From: Desulfospira joergensenii DSM 10085
GTDB taxonomy: Bacteria; Desulfobacterota; Desulfobacteria; Desulfobacterales; Desulfobacteraceae
DNA length: 64,000 nucleotides
NCBI RefSeq assembly: GCF_000420085.1
Contig: NZ_ATUG01000002.1
Span: 558,001 to 622,000 of the forward strand
Direction of reading: 5' to 3'
Shown: piece by piece, positions 1 through 8,173 of the stretch
How positions within the stretch are numbered: position 1 is the stretch's first letter
Layout: each line of letters starts with the position of its first letter
Program-made: the position numbers and the translations under genes
The notes under the pieces: generated by a model
Told to the model about the DNA's origin: nothing
What the model saw: the letters and a program-made list of their open reading frames with translations, nothing else
Database searches by the model: none

Positions 1-19
1 TCAAGGATAAGGAGTACAA

Positions 20-547
20 ATGGGAAATTTAAACAGAGTAATGCTCATTGGCCGTTTGGGCAGAGACCCTGAGATCCGCTACACCCAGCAGGGAGGAGCC
101 GTGGTTAACAGCGCTCTGGCCACTTCGGATTTTTGGAATGATAAGAATACCGGTGAACGGCGGGAGAGAACCGAATGGCATAGGATTGTGCTTTTTGGCA
201 AACAGGCCGAGACCTTTGAAAAATACATGTCCAAAGGCAGTCAGGTTTATGTGGAGGGAAGACTCCAGACCAGTTCCTATGAAAAGGAAGGCCAGACGCA
301 TTACAGCACTGATATTATAGTAAGTAATTTTCAGTTTTTGGACTCAAAGACAGACAGTCAGGCAGGGGCACAGGGCGGCTATTCAGGTGGCGGTCAGCAG
401 GGCGGAGGATACCCGCAGAAGGGCGGGGGAGGATATTCCCAGCAGGGCGGATCTGCCCCCAACTCCAATAATTTTCAGGGACAGACCAGCCCGGGCATGA
501 CCGGCGGCGGACAGGCCCCCATTCCTGATGATGATATCCCCTTCTGA
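20..547 (+). CDS. ssb: single-stranded DNA-binding protein
   Basis: Binds single-stranded DNA during replication, repair and recombination and recruits partner proteins. The first ~105 residues match the SSB OB fold (opening [18 protein letters not shown], and the [10 protein letters not shown] strand). A Gly/Gln-rich disordered linker follows, and the protein ends in the acidic DDDIPF tail that docks partner proteins. At 175 aa the length is normal. An AAGGAG Shine-Dalgarno lies about 6 nt before the ATG. It is monocistronic, with a strong terminator just downstream; the promoter lies outside the window. Confidence 0.98.
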   Translation: MGNLNRVMLIGRLGRDPEIRYTQQGGAVVNSALATSDFWNDKNTGERRERTEWHRIVLFGKQAETFEKYMSKGSQVYVEGRLQTSSYEKEGQTHYSTDIIVSNFQFLDSKTDSQAGAQGGYSGGGQQGGGYPQKGGGGYSQQGGSAPNSNNFQGQTSPGMTGGGQAPIPDDDIPF

Positions 548-566
548 AAAATAAACAATCCCAGTC

Positions 567-602
567 TAAAAAGGCGCAGTTCCATGGAACTGCGCCTTTT
601 TA
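567..602 (+). terminator. rho-independent terminator after ssb
   Basis: A perfect palindrome centred on CCATGG has arms AAAAAGGCGCAGTT and AACTGCGCCTTTTT, so the T run follows the stem directly. The same sequence can act in both directions. On the plus strand it ends ssb; on the minus strand it lies just past the end of the nuclease gene. Confidence 0.92.
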
Positions 603-672
603 AATGGAAAATTAAAAATCTTCCGTTGAAAAAGGTGGCAAGCCCAGGCCCCCCCCTTCTTTTTGTGGCTTT

Positions 673-1305
673 TTATTTCCTAGGATGTTCCTTTCGCCAG
701 GCCCGGGGACTTTTATAGTGCCGGCCCAGGGCCCACATGCCCATTCCGGCCTTCCGGGCTTTTTTTTCTTCCCTGAAATAGGCCTCCGTGTCCAGAGTGG
801 CCGGCGTTCTTCCCCTGTATACTTCGGCCAGGCCGGCCCGGATCATTTCAAGGTTAATATTGGTCGAACCTGAGAAAACCTCGGCCAGAATCCGGTTAAA
901 CCCGCCGATGCCGTGGCTTTTCAGGATCACATCCCTACCGTTCACAAGCCGGGATAATTTGGCTTTGGCTTTTTGGCCGTAGGGCTGACCAGGGGATCTC
1001 CTGTATCCGGTTTCCGGGGAGTCGATTCCGGCCAGCCGGATTTTCAGTTCCAGGTCTGAACCTTGAACCAGGAGGGTATCTCCGTCATATACCTTGGTGA
1101 CCCTGAAGGTCCGGCCTTCCTGACGGGCCTGTTCGAGCCGTACTTCCTCTTCAAAAAGATCTGTCTCGGAATCCTTTGGCGGTCCGATATTGGAAAAGTG
1201 CTTGACTCCGCTCTCATCGGTCCAGAAGTAGACATCCCCCTGGGCAGTGACGATAGAAAGAAACAGTACAAGTCCCGTAAACAGGGTTGTGAATTTTAAA
1301 TTCAT
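673..1305 (-). CDS. exported thermonuclease-family protein (DUF4124 + SNase)
   Basis: Predicted secreted or periplasmic nuclease. A signal peptide (about residues 1-23, ending near AQG) is followed by a short DUF4124-type segment (VYFWTDESGVKHFSN) and then a staphylococcal-nuclease fold. The usual active-site positions are present: Asp in VYDGDTL, Arg/Asp/Glu in IRLAGIDSPE and the second Arg in FNRILAEV. At 210 aa it is typical for SNase plus leader. It is the last gene of the minus-strand run that starts at rpmH, but 74 bp separate it from the methyltransferase gene, so it may have its own promoter. The biological substrate is unknown. Confidence 0.85.
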   Translation of the reverse strand: MNLKFTTLFTGLVLFLSIVTAQGDVYFWTDESGVKHFSNIGPPKDSETDLFEEEVRLEQARQEGRTFRVTKVYDGDTLLVQGSDLELKIRLAGIDSPETGYRRSPGQPYGQKAKAKLSRLVNGRDVILKSHGIGGFNRILAEVFSGSTNINLEMIRAGLAEVYRGRTPATLDTEAYFREEKKARKAGMGMWALGRHYKSPRAWRKEHPRK

Positions 1306-1379
1306 GATTTTTTCAAATTCAGGTTATGGATACAAAAGTATAGAAGATCAGGCCAATCCAGGCAAGGTCTTTTCACCCT

Positions 1380-2192
1380 TCAGGCTCTATCCTTTAAAAC
1401 CACGGCTGACCACTCTTTTTCATCCCTCTGCCAGTCAGGAACAAGGCCTGTCTGTGAATAATGAAGGATCAGCTCCTCCCTTTCCCATTCCCGGACCCCG
1501 GACAGGATCACAAATCCTCCGGGTTTGAGGCTGGAACGAATCAGGGAGGATAAATTCTTGAGGGTGGGAAAGCGCAGGTTGGCGCAGATTAGGGAAAATT
1601 CATTTTCGCAACCGGGCATGGGGCAGCCCATGACCTCAATTTTTCGGGTTAAATGATTGAGTTCAATGTTTTTCCGGGACTCGGATACGGCATTGGGGTC
1701 CGTATCCCAGGCCCGGCAGGAGGGCATGCCGGAAAGGCAGAGGGCAATGGCCAGAACCCCGGATCCGGTACCGATGTCTGCACAGGCAGACGTTGTATCC
1801 GGTTGGGGAGTGCCGGAATGAAAAAACAGATGGTCGATGGCCTTGAGGCAGAGCCGGGTGGTGGCATGGTGGCCGGAGCCGAATGAAATCCCCGGGAGGA
1901 GATTGATGTCGACCTGGCCTGGGTTGGCCCTGGAACTCACCTTTGGAGGTTTGAGGAAAAAATGATCAGTAACCCGGACCGGCTTGGAAAAGCTGATGTC
2001 CACATAGGTTGCACCGTAAAGGTCCTCATAGGCCAATTCCTGCCCGTCCACCAGGGTTTTGAGGATTTTTCCGGCCGAGCGTCTGGAAATGGAGAGTTCC
2101 GCTGCGATTTTATTGATATAGGCCCGGGAAGTCAGCCGGGTTTCAGACAGTTCAAGGATTCCCAGAATCCTTTTCCGGTCAGAGGGTGTCAT
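1380..2192 (-). CDS. PrmA-like SAM-dependent methyltransferase with N-terminal HTH
   Basis: Class I SAM methyltransferase most like ribosomal protein L11 methyltransferase or ETF-beta lysine methyltransferase. The PrmA-type lead-in ISFGSGHHATTRLCL is followed by the SAM-binding loop ADIGTGSGVLAIAL and ICANLRFPTL at the catalytic Asn position. The first ~70 residues (KIAAELSISRRSAGKILKTL) look like a winged helix that PrmA lacks, so the target is uncertain. The ATG at 2192 was chosen over an upstream in-frame start because it begins MTPSDRKR and overlaps the previous gene by only 14 bp, suggesting translational coupling. Confidence 0.75.
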   Translation of the reverse strand: MTPSDRKRILGILELSETRLTSRAYINKIAAELSISRRSAGKILKTLVDGQELAYEDLYGATYVDISFSKPVRVTDHFFLKPPKVSSRANPGQVDINLLPGISFGSGHHATTRLCLKAIDHLFFHSGTPQPDTTSACADIGTGSGVLAIALCLSGMPSCRAWDTDPNAVSESRKNIELNHLTRKIEVMGCPMPGCENEFSLICANLRFPTLKNLSSLIRSSLKPGGFVILSGVREWEREELILHYSQTGLVPDWQRDEKEWSAVVLKDRA

Positions 2193-2532
2193 GCCCTTCC
2201 TGATGTAACAGGGTCTTGTACCAGCAGGCAAAGTCAAACATGCCCCGGATTCTTTCCTCGTCATTGATGATCCCCAGGCACATCTCCAGGGCCCCCTGGG
2301 CATAGGTGTTGGAGTAGTCCTCATGTTCGATCCGGGATAAAAACTCCCGGATCAGTTCCTGGGAGGTCCGTTGGGTCTTGTCCTTACGGATGTCGATGGG
2401 ATCCTTGGGCTCCTGGAAGGGGTCCCATTTATCATACCCCTTTTTCAGGATCTGACGCTGGCCCCGTTTGCCCATGGCATCGAAAATGGCCTTTTTTCTT
2501 TTTTCAATTTCTTCAGGGGTAAAATCGTTCAT
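2179..2532 (-). CDS. conserved hypothetical protein
   Basis: A 117-residue soluble protein beginning MNDFTPEEIEKRKKAIFDAM. It is rich in Lys, Glu and Asp, with helical character and no signal peptide, membrane segment or recognised catalytic motif. The ATG at 2532 is preferred because GGAAG lies about 6 nt upstream; the longer reading frame would run into the neighbouring gene. It sits between a YkgJ-like cysteine-cluster gene and a PrmA-like methyltransferase gene and overlaps the latter, so the three are probably co-expressed. No function can be assigned. Confidence 0.65.
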   Translation of the reverse strand: MNDFTPEEIEKRKKAIFDAMGKRGQRQILKKGYDKWDPFQEPKDPIDIRKDKTQRTSQELIREFLSRIEHEDYSNTYAQGALEMCLGIINDEERIRGMFDFACWYKTLLHQEGHDTL

Positions 2533-2578
2533 TTTTTCTTCCGGTTTTGTAAAGGGTGAACAAAGCTGGATTCCCCGA

Positions 2579-3268
2579 TCAAGTTCTTTTGCAATGGGGG
2601 CGGGAATCCTTTTTCTTTTCAGGCCCCACACCGAGAAACTCCTCGTTGAAATCGGTAATCAGGGCCATGGATACCGGGATCAGCAGCTCATGCATTTTGA
2701 TGTTCCGGGATTCAATGCCCTTGATCAACTTGGCTGAAATGAGCTGGAGCTGGGTATAGATTTTGTCCATGTTCAGGGTGGGATAGGGGTTGCCCTGGAT
2801 AAAATTGGTCCGGCCGCAGATATGGCTGGCTCCGGCCGTTGAGACCGGAATTCCGTATACCCGGCAGGTGATGGGCCTGTGTTCGTACATCAGACAGAGA
2901 TTGTCCTGGCCCAGAAGGGGACAGCGGATCCTTTCCTGGGACATCTTCCCGACAATTTCAAGCTGGTCGGCCCCGTTCTGCACTTTTTTATAGGCATCCC
3001 GCTTGAGCTTGATCAGGGCCCGGTCGGTCTTGTCGGCGATTTCCAGGAGTTCGCTTTTCTCTTTTCCGGAAAATTTCTTTAAAAATTGTTCCTTGAGGTA
3101 AAGGGCCTCCACCAGGGTCAGGTCAAAGATGGCGTAGCAGCAGTCAGAGCATTTCTCCCGGCAGAACACTTCGTTGGCGTACTCTTGTTTGACCTTGTCA
3201 AAGACTCCGTCCACCACCTGGACCAGGGCCTCGTATTGGGTAAAATATTCTTTAAGATCAATGGGCAT
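2579..3268 (-). CDS. YkgJ-family cysteine-cluster protein
   Basis: Putative metal- or Fe-S-binding protein of the YkgJ (CxxCxxCC) family. Cysteines appear as CREKCSDCC near residue 40, then CPLLGQDNLC and ITCRVYG further on, the family's usual layout. At 229 aa it carries an extra helical middle and C-terminal part. It lies 12 bp downstream of mnmE in the same direction, so it is probably the next operon gene. The biochemical role of the family is poorly known; protein modification and tRNA-related roles have been suggested for some members. Confidence 0.8.
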   Translation of the reverse strand: MPIDLKEYFTQYEALVQVVDGVFDKVKQEYANEVFCREKCSDCCYAIFDLTLVEALYLKEQFLKKFSGKEKSELLEIADKTDRALIKLKRDAYKKVQNGADQLEIVGKMSQERIRCPLLGQDNLCLMYEHRPITCRVYGIPVSTAGASHICGRTNFIQGNPYPTLNMDKIYTQLQLISAKLIKGIESRNIKMHELLIPVSMALITDFNEEFLGVGPEKKKDSRPHCKRT

Positions 3269-3280
3269 ATCTATATCCTC

Positions 3281-4678
3281 TTATTTTCCAATGCAGAAAT
3301 TATTGAAAATGGTATCTAAAATGTCAAGGGATGCGGTTTCTCCGGTGATTTTTCCCAGGGCATCAATACTGTTTTTAATGTCAATGGCCAGGGTCTCCTC
3401 TTCCTGTCCCGTCTTAAGTCCTAGTTTGACGGACTCAAGGCCGGCCACGGTTTCCTCCAGGGCCTTTTTATGCCTGAGGTTGGGGATGACGGCCGAGCCT
3501 TCCGTATCCAGATCCTGGATGCAGAGATTCACGATCTTTTGCTTCAGCTCCCGGATGCCCTGATTGAGCAGGGCTGAGATCTTAGCCACGGGAATATGGC
3601 TGTATTCAGGGGGAGGGAGGGGCAGGTCTTTTTCCCCTTCTTCGGCCAGGTCCATTTTATTGATGACCAGGATGGCTTTTTTCCCTTCAGGCACGGTCTT
3701 TTGAAATTCCCTGGCCGTGAATGGGGATCCGGGCTCTTTCATGAAAAGGACCAGGTCAGCCGTTTCTATATGATCCCTGGCTTTTTCGATGCCGATGATT
3801 TCCACCAGATCGGCGGTGTCGTGGATGCCTGCTGTGTCAATGATCACAAAGGGGATGCCGTCCATGTTCAACCCCTCTTCAATGGGGTCCCGGGTGGTGC
3901 CGGGCAGGGGCGTAACAATGGATTTTTCCCGGGTCAGAAGCCGGTTCATGAGGCTGGATTTTCCCACGTTGGGCTTTCCGCAGATGGCGATGCGGATTCC
4001 CTCCTTAAGAAAGCAGGCATCATCATGCTGGCGGATGAATTCCCGGCACTGGTCAATGACCTGGTCCAGGGCCGGAATATCTTTTTCAGAGATGGATGCC
4101 GAGTCCTCGTCGTCGGGAAAATCAATGGACACCTCCAGGATGGCCAGAAAGGCGATCAGGGTTTCCCGAAGTTCAAAGATTTCATTTTTCAGGGTGCCCA
4201 GGTTTTGGGAGGCGGCAAATTTCAGGGCCCGGCCGGACCTGGCATTGATGATATCTGCCACGGCCTCTGCCTGGGTCAGGTCAATGCGCTGGTTTAAAAA
4301 TGCCCGTTTGGTAAACTCCCCGGGCTCGGCCAGCCTGGCTCCTTTATCCAATATCCTGTCCAGGATGGTTCTGAGGACAAGTGTGCCGGAGTGGGCCTGG
4401 ATCTCCACCACGTCTTCCGCGGTATAAGATCTGGGCCCTTTCATGGGGATCACCAGGACTTCGTCAATGACCTCAGCCGGATCATCCAGGATGTATCCGT
4501 GGAAAACGGTGTGGGATGTCAGGGATTCAGTGCTTGAACCGGATTTGGAAGGTTCAGGCGTTTTCGTCCGTGAAAAGACCTGGGCCGCAATATCAAGGGC
4601 AAGGGGGCCGGAGATCCGGATGACCCCAATTCCGCCGCTCCCGTATGGAGTGGCTATTGCGGCGATGGTATCATTCAT
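3281..4678 (-). CDS. mnmE: tRNA uridine-5-carboxymethylaminomethyl modification GTPase
   Basis: With MnmG it modifies the wobble uridine of several tRNAs. The N-terminal domain opens NDTIAAIATPYGSGGIGVIRI. The central G domain has GKPNVGKSSLMNRL, the DTAGIHDT switch II region and NKMD, and the C terminus is the family's FCIGK with the catalytic Cys. At 465 aa the length is normal. It belongs to the rpmH-rnpA-yidD-yidC-jag-mnmE block, with only 6 bp between it and jag. Confidence 0.97.
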   Translation of the reverse strand: MNDTIAAIATPYGSGGIGVIRISGPLALDIAAQVFSRTKTPEPSKSGSSTESLTSHTVFHGYILDDPAEVIDEVLVIPMKGPRSYTAEDVVEIQAHSGTLVLRTILDRILDKGARLAEPGEFTKRAFLNQRIDLTQAEAVADIINARSGRALKFAASQNLGTLKNEIFELRETLIAFLAILEVSIDFPDDEDSASISEKDIPALDQVIDQCREFIRQHDDACFLKEGIRIAICGKPNVGKSSLMNRLLTREKSIVTPLPGTTRDPIEEGLNMDGIPFVIIDTAGIHDTADLVEIIGIEKARDHIETADLVLFMKEPGSPFTAREFQKTVPEGKKAILVINKMDLAEEGEKDLPLPPPEYSHIPVAKISALLNQGIRELKQKIVNLCIQDLDTEGSAVIPNLRHKKALEETVAGLESVKLGLKTGQEEETLAIDIKNSIDALGKITGETASLDILDTIFNNFCIGK

Positions 4679-4684
4679 GGATTC

Positions 4685-5533
4685 TTATCTTCTGAACCGC
4701 TTTTTTCCCCTAAAGGAATTTTTCTTTTTCGGAAAGATGACCAGGCGTCTGTAGTATCCGTCTCCCATGCTCTGGGTCCTGACGCTGGTGTCGTCTTTCA
4801 GGGCCAGGTGAACGATCCGCCTGTCCTGGGCGCTCATCTGGTTAATGGTGGCGGGACGGCCGGTTTTCTTCGCTTTTTCCGCCATCTTAAAGGCCAGGTG
4901 TTTCAGGTTGGATTTCCGGGTTTCCATATACCCTTCTATATCCACCTTGACCCTGACCCTTGCCTCGCTCTTCCGGTTGATGATCTTGTCCGTGAGAAAC
5001 TGCATGGCATCCAGAGTCTGGCCTTTCCGGCCGATGAGGATGCCGGCGTTTCCGCCTTCGATCTTAAGGGTCAGCCGGTCCTGGTCGGTCTCAGCCTCCA
5101 CCGTTGCATCGTCGGTGATCAGGTCGGCCATTTTCTGAAGGGCCTCCCGGCCCAGATCAACGGACTCCTGGGTGACGTCCACAGGCGGTTCTGCAGGCGG
5201 CCGGGGTTCCCGGGGGGGGGGCGGAGGATCTCCGGCCTCTTCTTCATCCTCTTCAAGTTCAAGGGCCTCCTCAACACGGGTCTCCTCGCCAAAGGCTTCA
5301 TCCACAATGGAGCGGATTCCTTCCATCTCTTCTTCGGAGGCCTGGTCCGGCCCGGTGTCCGGAACACGGACCTTTATTTTGGCATCTTTCCGGCCCACAA
5401 TGCCGAAGATGCCTGAGGCCCCGGTGGAAACCACATCGTATTTAAGTTCTTCCTTGGTCAGATTCAGGGCTTCGCAGGCACTGTCTATAGCCGCTTCAAG
5501 GCTCTTTCCACTGAATTCCTGGGTTTGTTTCAT
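4685..5533 (-). CDS. jag: Jag/KhpB-type RNA-binding protein
   Basis: RNA-binding protein encoded next to the YidC insertase in many bacteria. A Jag-N domain (about residues 1-57, with GIFGIVGRKDAKIKV) leads into an acidic, proline-rich linker (residues ~65-120, with Glu/Asp runs and PPPPPREPRPP). A KH domain with GGNAGILIGRKGQTLDAM and an R3H domain near RRIVHLAL follow. The basic tail is rich in Lys/Arg. The KH and R3H domains predict single-stranded RNA binding. It lies 12 bp downstream of yidC. Confidence 0.93.
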   Translation of the reverse strand: MKQTQEFSGKSLEAAIDSACEALNLTKEELKYDVVSTGASGIFGIVGRKDAKIKVRVPDTGPDQASEEEMEGIRSIVDEAFGEETRVEEALELEEDEEEAGDPPPPPREPRPPAEPPVDVTQESVDLGREALQKMADLITDDATVEAETDQDRLTLKIEGGNAGILIGRKGQTLDAMQFLTDKIINRKSEARVRVKVDIEGYMETRKSNLKHLAFKMAEKAKKTGRPATINQMSAQDRRIVHLALKDDTSVRTQSMGDGYYRRLVIFPKKKNSFRGKKRFRR

Positions 5534-5545
5534 ACTTACCTCCTG

Positions 5546-7231
5546 CTATTTGGAAAATTTCTTCTGGGTATAAAACTGCTGGCCCATGGAAATGATATTA
5601 TTCACAAACATGTACAAGACCAGGCCGGCTGGAAAATTGATGAACAATACGGTCATCATGATGGGCATGAGCATCATCATCTTCGCCTGCATGGGATCCC
5701 CTGCCGTGGGGGTCATCTTCTGCTGGAGCAGGAAGGAGGCGCCCATGAGCAGGGTGAGAACCGGTATGCCGGAGGGCTCCTGCATCATGGGAATGGAGAA
5801 ATCAAAGTGGAAAAGCCGGTCCGGGCCGGAAAGGTCGTTGATCCAGCCCACAAAAGGGGCGTGCCGCAGTTCAATGGCCTGGTAAAGCATACGGTAAAGG
5901 GCAAAGAAAATGGGCATCTGCACCAGAAGGGGCAGACATCCCGAGGCCGGGTTGACCTTGTAGGTCTTGTAAAGCCCCATGATCTCCTGGTTCATCCGCT
6001 GTTTGTCGCCTTTGTACTTCTCCCGGATCTCCATCATCAGGGGCTGGACCTTTTTCATCTCATTCATGGATTTATAACTTTTGGTGCCCAGGGGCCAGAA
6101 GATCAGTTTGATGAGAATGGTCAAAAGGATGATGGCCACCCCGTAATTGGGAATCACATCGTGTATGGCGTTCATGGTGATGAGAAGGGGTTTGGCAATG
6201 ATATCGAACCAGCCGAAGTTAATGGCTTTTTTCAGCATATTGTCATACTGGCTCAGCACCTTGTAGCTTTTGGGCCCCATATAGAGCTCATAGGTATATT
6301 TGCCCTGTTTCCCGGGATCCAGCCGGTCGAGCTTCTGGATAAAGTCATTGGAAACGATATCATTGGCATAGGAGAGGCGGATCCTCCCTTCTACGGGCTG
6401 GGCGGGCATGACACAGGTCAGAAAATACCTGTGGCTGAATCCGCTCCATGCAATTTTACCCGGATAGGTATTTTTTTCATCCAGGTCATCTGTGTCAATG
6501 GTGACGAATTTGTTGTCGATATATGCAAGGGGGCCTTCAAAGGCAAACCTGGCCCTTTTTTTGATTTCCTCGGTCAGATATCCCGGGGTGGAAAAGACAA
6601 GGGCATCGTTCAGGGGCATGTTTGAACCGTTCTGGATCAGGATGTCACAGTCGATGAGATAGGAATCTGCCCGGAAGGTGAAAATTTTCCGGACGGAAAT
6701 TCCCTGGTCATTGGTCCAGGAGAAGGTCAGCTTTCTTTCTCCCTGATTCAGGTCAAGGGAGTTGGTTTCCGTGTCCGCGGAATAGACGGCATTGCCCAAG
6801 CCCTGGATGGTTCCCCCTTCTACGTCAAAGGTCATGATGCCCTTGACCAGCTGTTCCGGGATCAGCTGTTTCAAGGGGGAGCCTTTCTGGATGCTCTCCT
6901 TGTAGTTCCTGAGTTCAAGACTTTTTACGGATGCCAGATGTTCGGACAGAACAATCTCATACAGGGGGGTTGACAGGGAGATGGTCCTGAAGTCCCGGGC
7001 AGCCGCGCCGGCAGACGGTTGGGCCTGGGCCGGCAAAGCCTGTGTCGTATTATAATCTGAAACGTTTGAACTATTTGAACTGATGGATTGGGGCTGTTCC
7101 TGTTTGGGTTGTTCCTGAACATCCTGGGGAAGATTATTGACTTCCGGGGGCGTCACAAAAAAGAACTGATAGCCCACCAGGACAATGATGGAAAGCACCA
7201 CTGCCAGCAATAATCGTTTCTGCTCGTCCAT
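5546..7231 (-). CDS. yidC: membrane protein insertase YidC
   Basis: Inserts and folds inner-membrane proteins, alone or with SecYEG. An N-terminal membrane segment (LLLAVVLSIIVLVGYQFFFV) is followed by a Gln/Ser-rich linker and the large periplasmic beta-sandwich of Gram-negative YidC. The conserved five-helix core (from about residue 350) includes YGVAIILLTILIKLIFWPLG, with the Arg-containing groove region nearby. At 561 aa it is normal for a proteobacterial-type YidC. It lies between yidD and jag. Confidence 0.97.
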   Translation of the reverse strand: MDEQKRLLLAVVLSIIVLVGYQFFFVTPPEVNNLPQDVQEQPKQEQPQSISSNSSNVSDYNTTQALPAQAQPSAGAAARDFRTISLSTPLYEIVLSEHLASVKSLELRNYKESIQKGSPLKQLIPEQLVKGIMTFDVEGGTIQGLGNAVYSADTETNSLDLNQGERKLTFSWTNDQGISVRKIFTFRADSYLIDCDILIQNGSNMPLNDALVFSTPGYLTEEIKKRARFAFEGPLAYIDNKFVTIDTDDLDEKNTYPGKIAWSGFSHRYFLTCVMPAQPVEGRIRLSYANDIVSNDFIQKLDRLDPGKQGKYTYELYMGPKSYKVLSQYDNMLKKAINFGWFDIIAKPLLITMNAIHDVIPNYGVAIILLTILIKLIFWPLGTKSYKSMNEMKKVQPLMMEIREKYKGDKQRMNQEIMGLYKTYKVNPASGCLPLLVQMPIFFALYRMLYQAIELRHAPFVGWINDLSGPDRLFHFDFSIPMMQEPSGIPVLTLLMGASFLLQQKMTPTAGDPMQAKMMMLMPIMMTVLFINFPAGLVLYMFVNNIISMGQQFYTQKKFSK

Positions 7232-7308
7232 TTTCTCTCCTAAACGGTTAAAGTAAAGGTTTACGAGGAAAACAGTCCTGCGTTAGAATTGAAACGGTAC
7301 AGAGCGGA

Positions 7309-7530
7309 TTATGGGACCGGGTCATAGCCGCCTGAATGGAAAGGATGACAGCGCAATATCCTTTTTGCGGCGAGGGCGCTGCCTTTGAAACAGCCGTGTC
7401 TCTGCACAGCTTCAAAGGCATAGGCCGAACAACTTGGATAAAACCTGCAGTTTCGACCTGTCAGCGGTGATATAAAAAATTGATAAAATTTAATCAATAT
7501 CAACAATAGCTTTTTAACCATGAGGTGCAT
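7309..7530 (-). CDS. yidD: membrane protein insertion efficiency factor YidD
   Basis: Small membrane-associated protein that assists YidC-dependent insertion. The family signature is clear: [25 protein letters not shown] as two blocks, then the Cys-containing [15 protein letters not shown] at the C terminus. At 73 aa it is normal length. The start may be 7530 or the second Met at 7521. The gene begins 5 bp after rnpA stops. Confidence 0.93.
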   Translation of the reverse strand: MHLMVKKLLLILIKFYQFFISPLTGRNCRFYPSCSAYAFEAVQRHGCFKGSALAAKRILRCHPFHSGGYDPVP

Positions 7531-7535
7531 ATCTT

Positions 7536-7883
7536 TTATGCCGATGCTATTTTTGTAAAAAGTTTATCAAGCTTCTCAATAATCTGGCTGTGCGTCAGCC
7601 GGGTCAGACCCTTCCTGCCAATGATATTTATGTCCCTGATCCCCTGGAAAGAACCCTTTCTGTGTCTGAAATACTCTCTGATAATCCGTTTAATTCTGTT
7701 ACGCTCTACTGCGTTCCCAACTTTTTTAGATACTGTAATTCCAATTCGATTGTTTTTTTCTGCCCCTTTAAGGACAGCGGCGATGAAATAGTCGGTGTGT
7801 ATCTTTTTCCCATGTTTCGAAAGCGTTAAAAATTGGCCTCGCTTTAAAAGCCTCGATGTTTTGGGGTAAGAAAAATCACTCAA
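7536..7883 (-). CDS. rnpA: ribonuclease P protein component
   Basis: Protein subunit of RNase P, which trims tRNA 5' ends. The conserved RNR motif region reads [18 protein letters not shown], preceded by the [11 protein letters not shown] strand. At 115 aa the length is typical. It starts 12 bp after the rpmH stop, the near-universal bacterial rpmH-rnpA pair. Confidence 0.96.
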   Translation of the reverse strand: MSDFSYPKTSRLLKRGQFLTLSKHGKKIHTDYFIAAVLKGAEKNNRIGITVSKKVGNAVERNRIKRIIREYFRHRKGSFQGIRDINIIGRKGLTRLTHSQIIEKLDKLFTKIASA

Positions 7884-7895
7884 TAAATTACCCTA

Positions 7896-8030
7896 TCAAA
7901 GAGCCAGTCTTTTTCTTCCCTTTGCCCTTCTGGCGTTGATGACCCGTCTTCCTCCCGGAGTGGACATTCTTTTGAGAAATCCGTGTTTTCTTGTCCTTTT
8001 ACGGTTGCTTGGCTGAAATGTACGTTTCAT
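7896..8030 (-). CDS. rpmH: 50S ribosomal protein L34
   Basis: Translation of the minus strand gives a 44-residue, very basic protein beginning [18 protein letters not shown] and ending GRKRLAL. This is the canonical L34 sequence, with the [19 protein letters not shown] core. It is the first gene of the block that runs to mnmE and beyond. The 143 bp upstream (8031-8173) must hold the promoter; a TTGACT at 8134-8129 (minus) is the only -35-like site, with no convincing -10 at standard spacing. Confidence 0.97.
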   Translation of the reverse strand: MKRTFQPSNRKRTRKHGFLKRMSTPGGRRVINARRAKGRKRLAL

Positions 8031-8173
8031 AAATCTACAGTCCTTAAAATTTACTTGATCCTAGGGTTAATCATTCTTGTGCTTATAAACCACAATAAAC
8101 GCAAGACTTTAATATTTTTACCCTAAAAAGTCAACCGTAACATTGGATAAAAACAGGGAAGAATGAAGTGCCC

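Noticed and set aside
5525..6625. Plus-strand reading frame (366 codons) opposite yidC
   Set aside because: His/Gly-rich shadow translation with no domain; yidC is certain.
8031..8173. Origin of replication upstream of rpmH
   Set aside because: No TTATNCACA DnaA boxes and no dnaA gene nearby.
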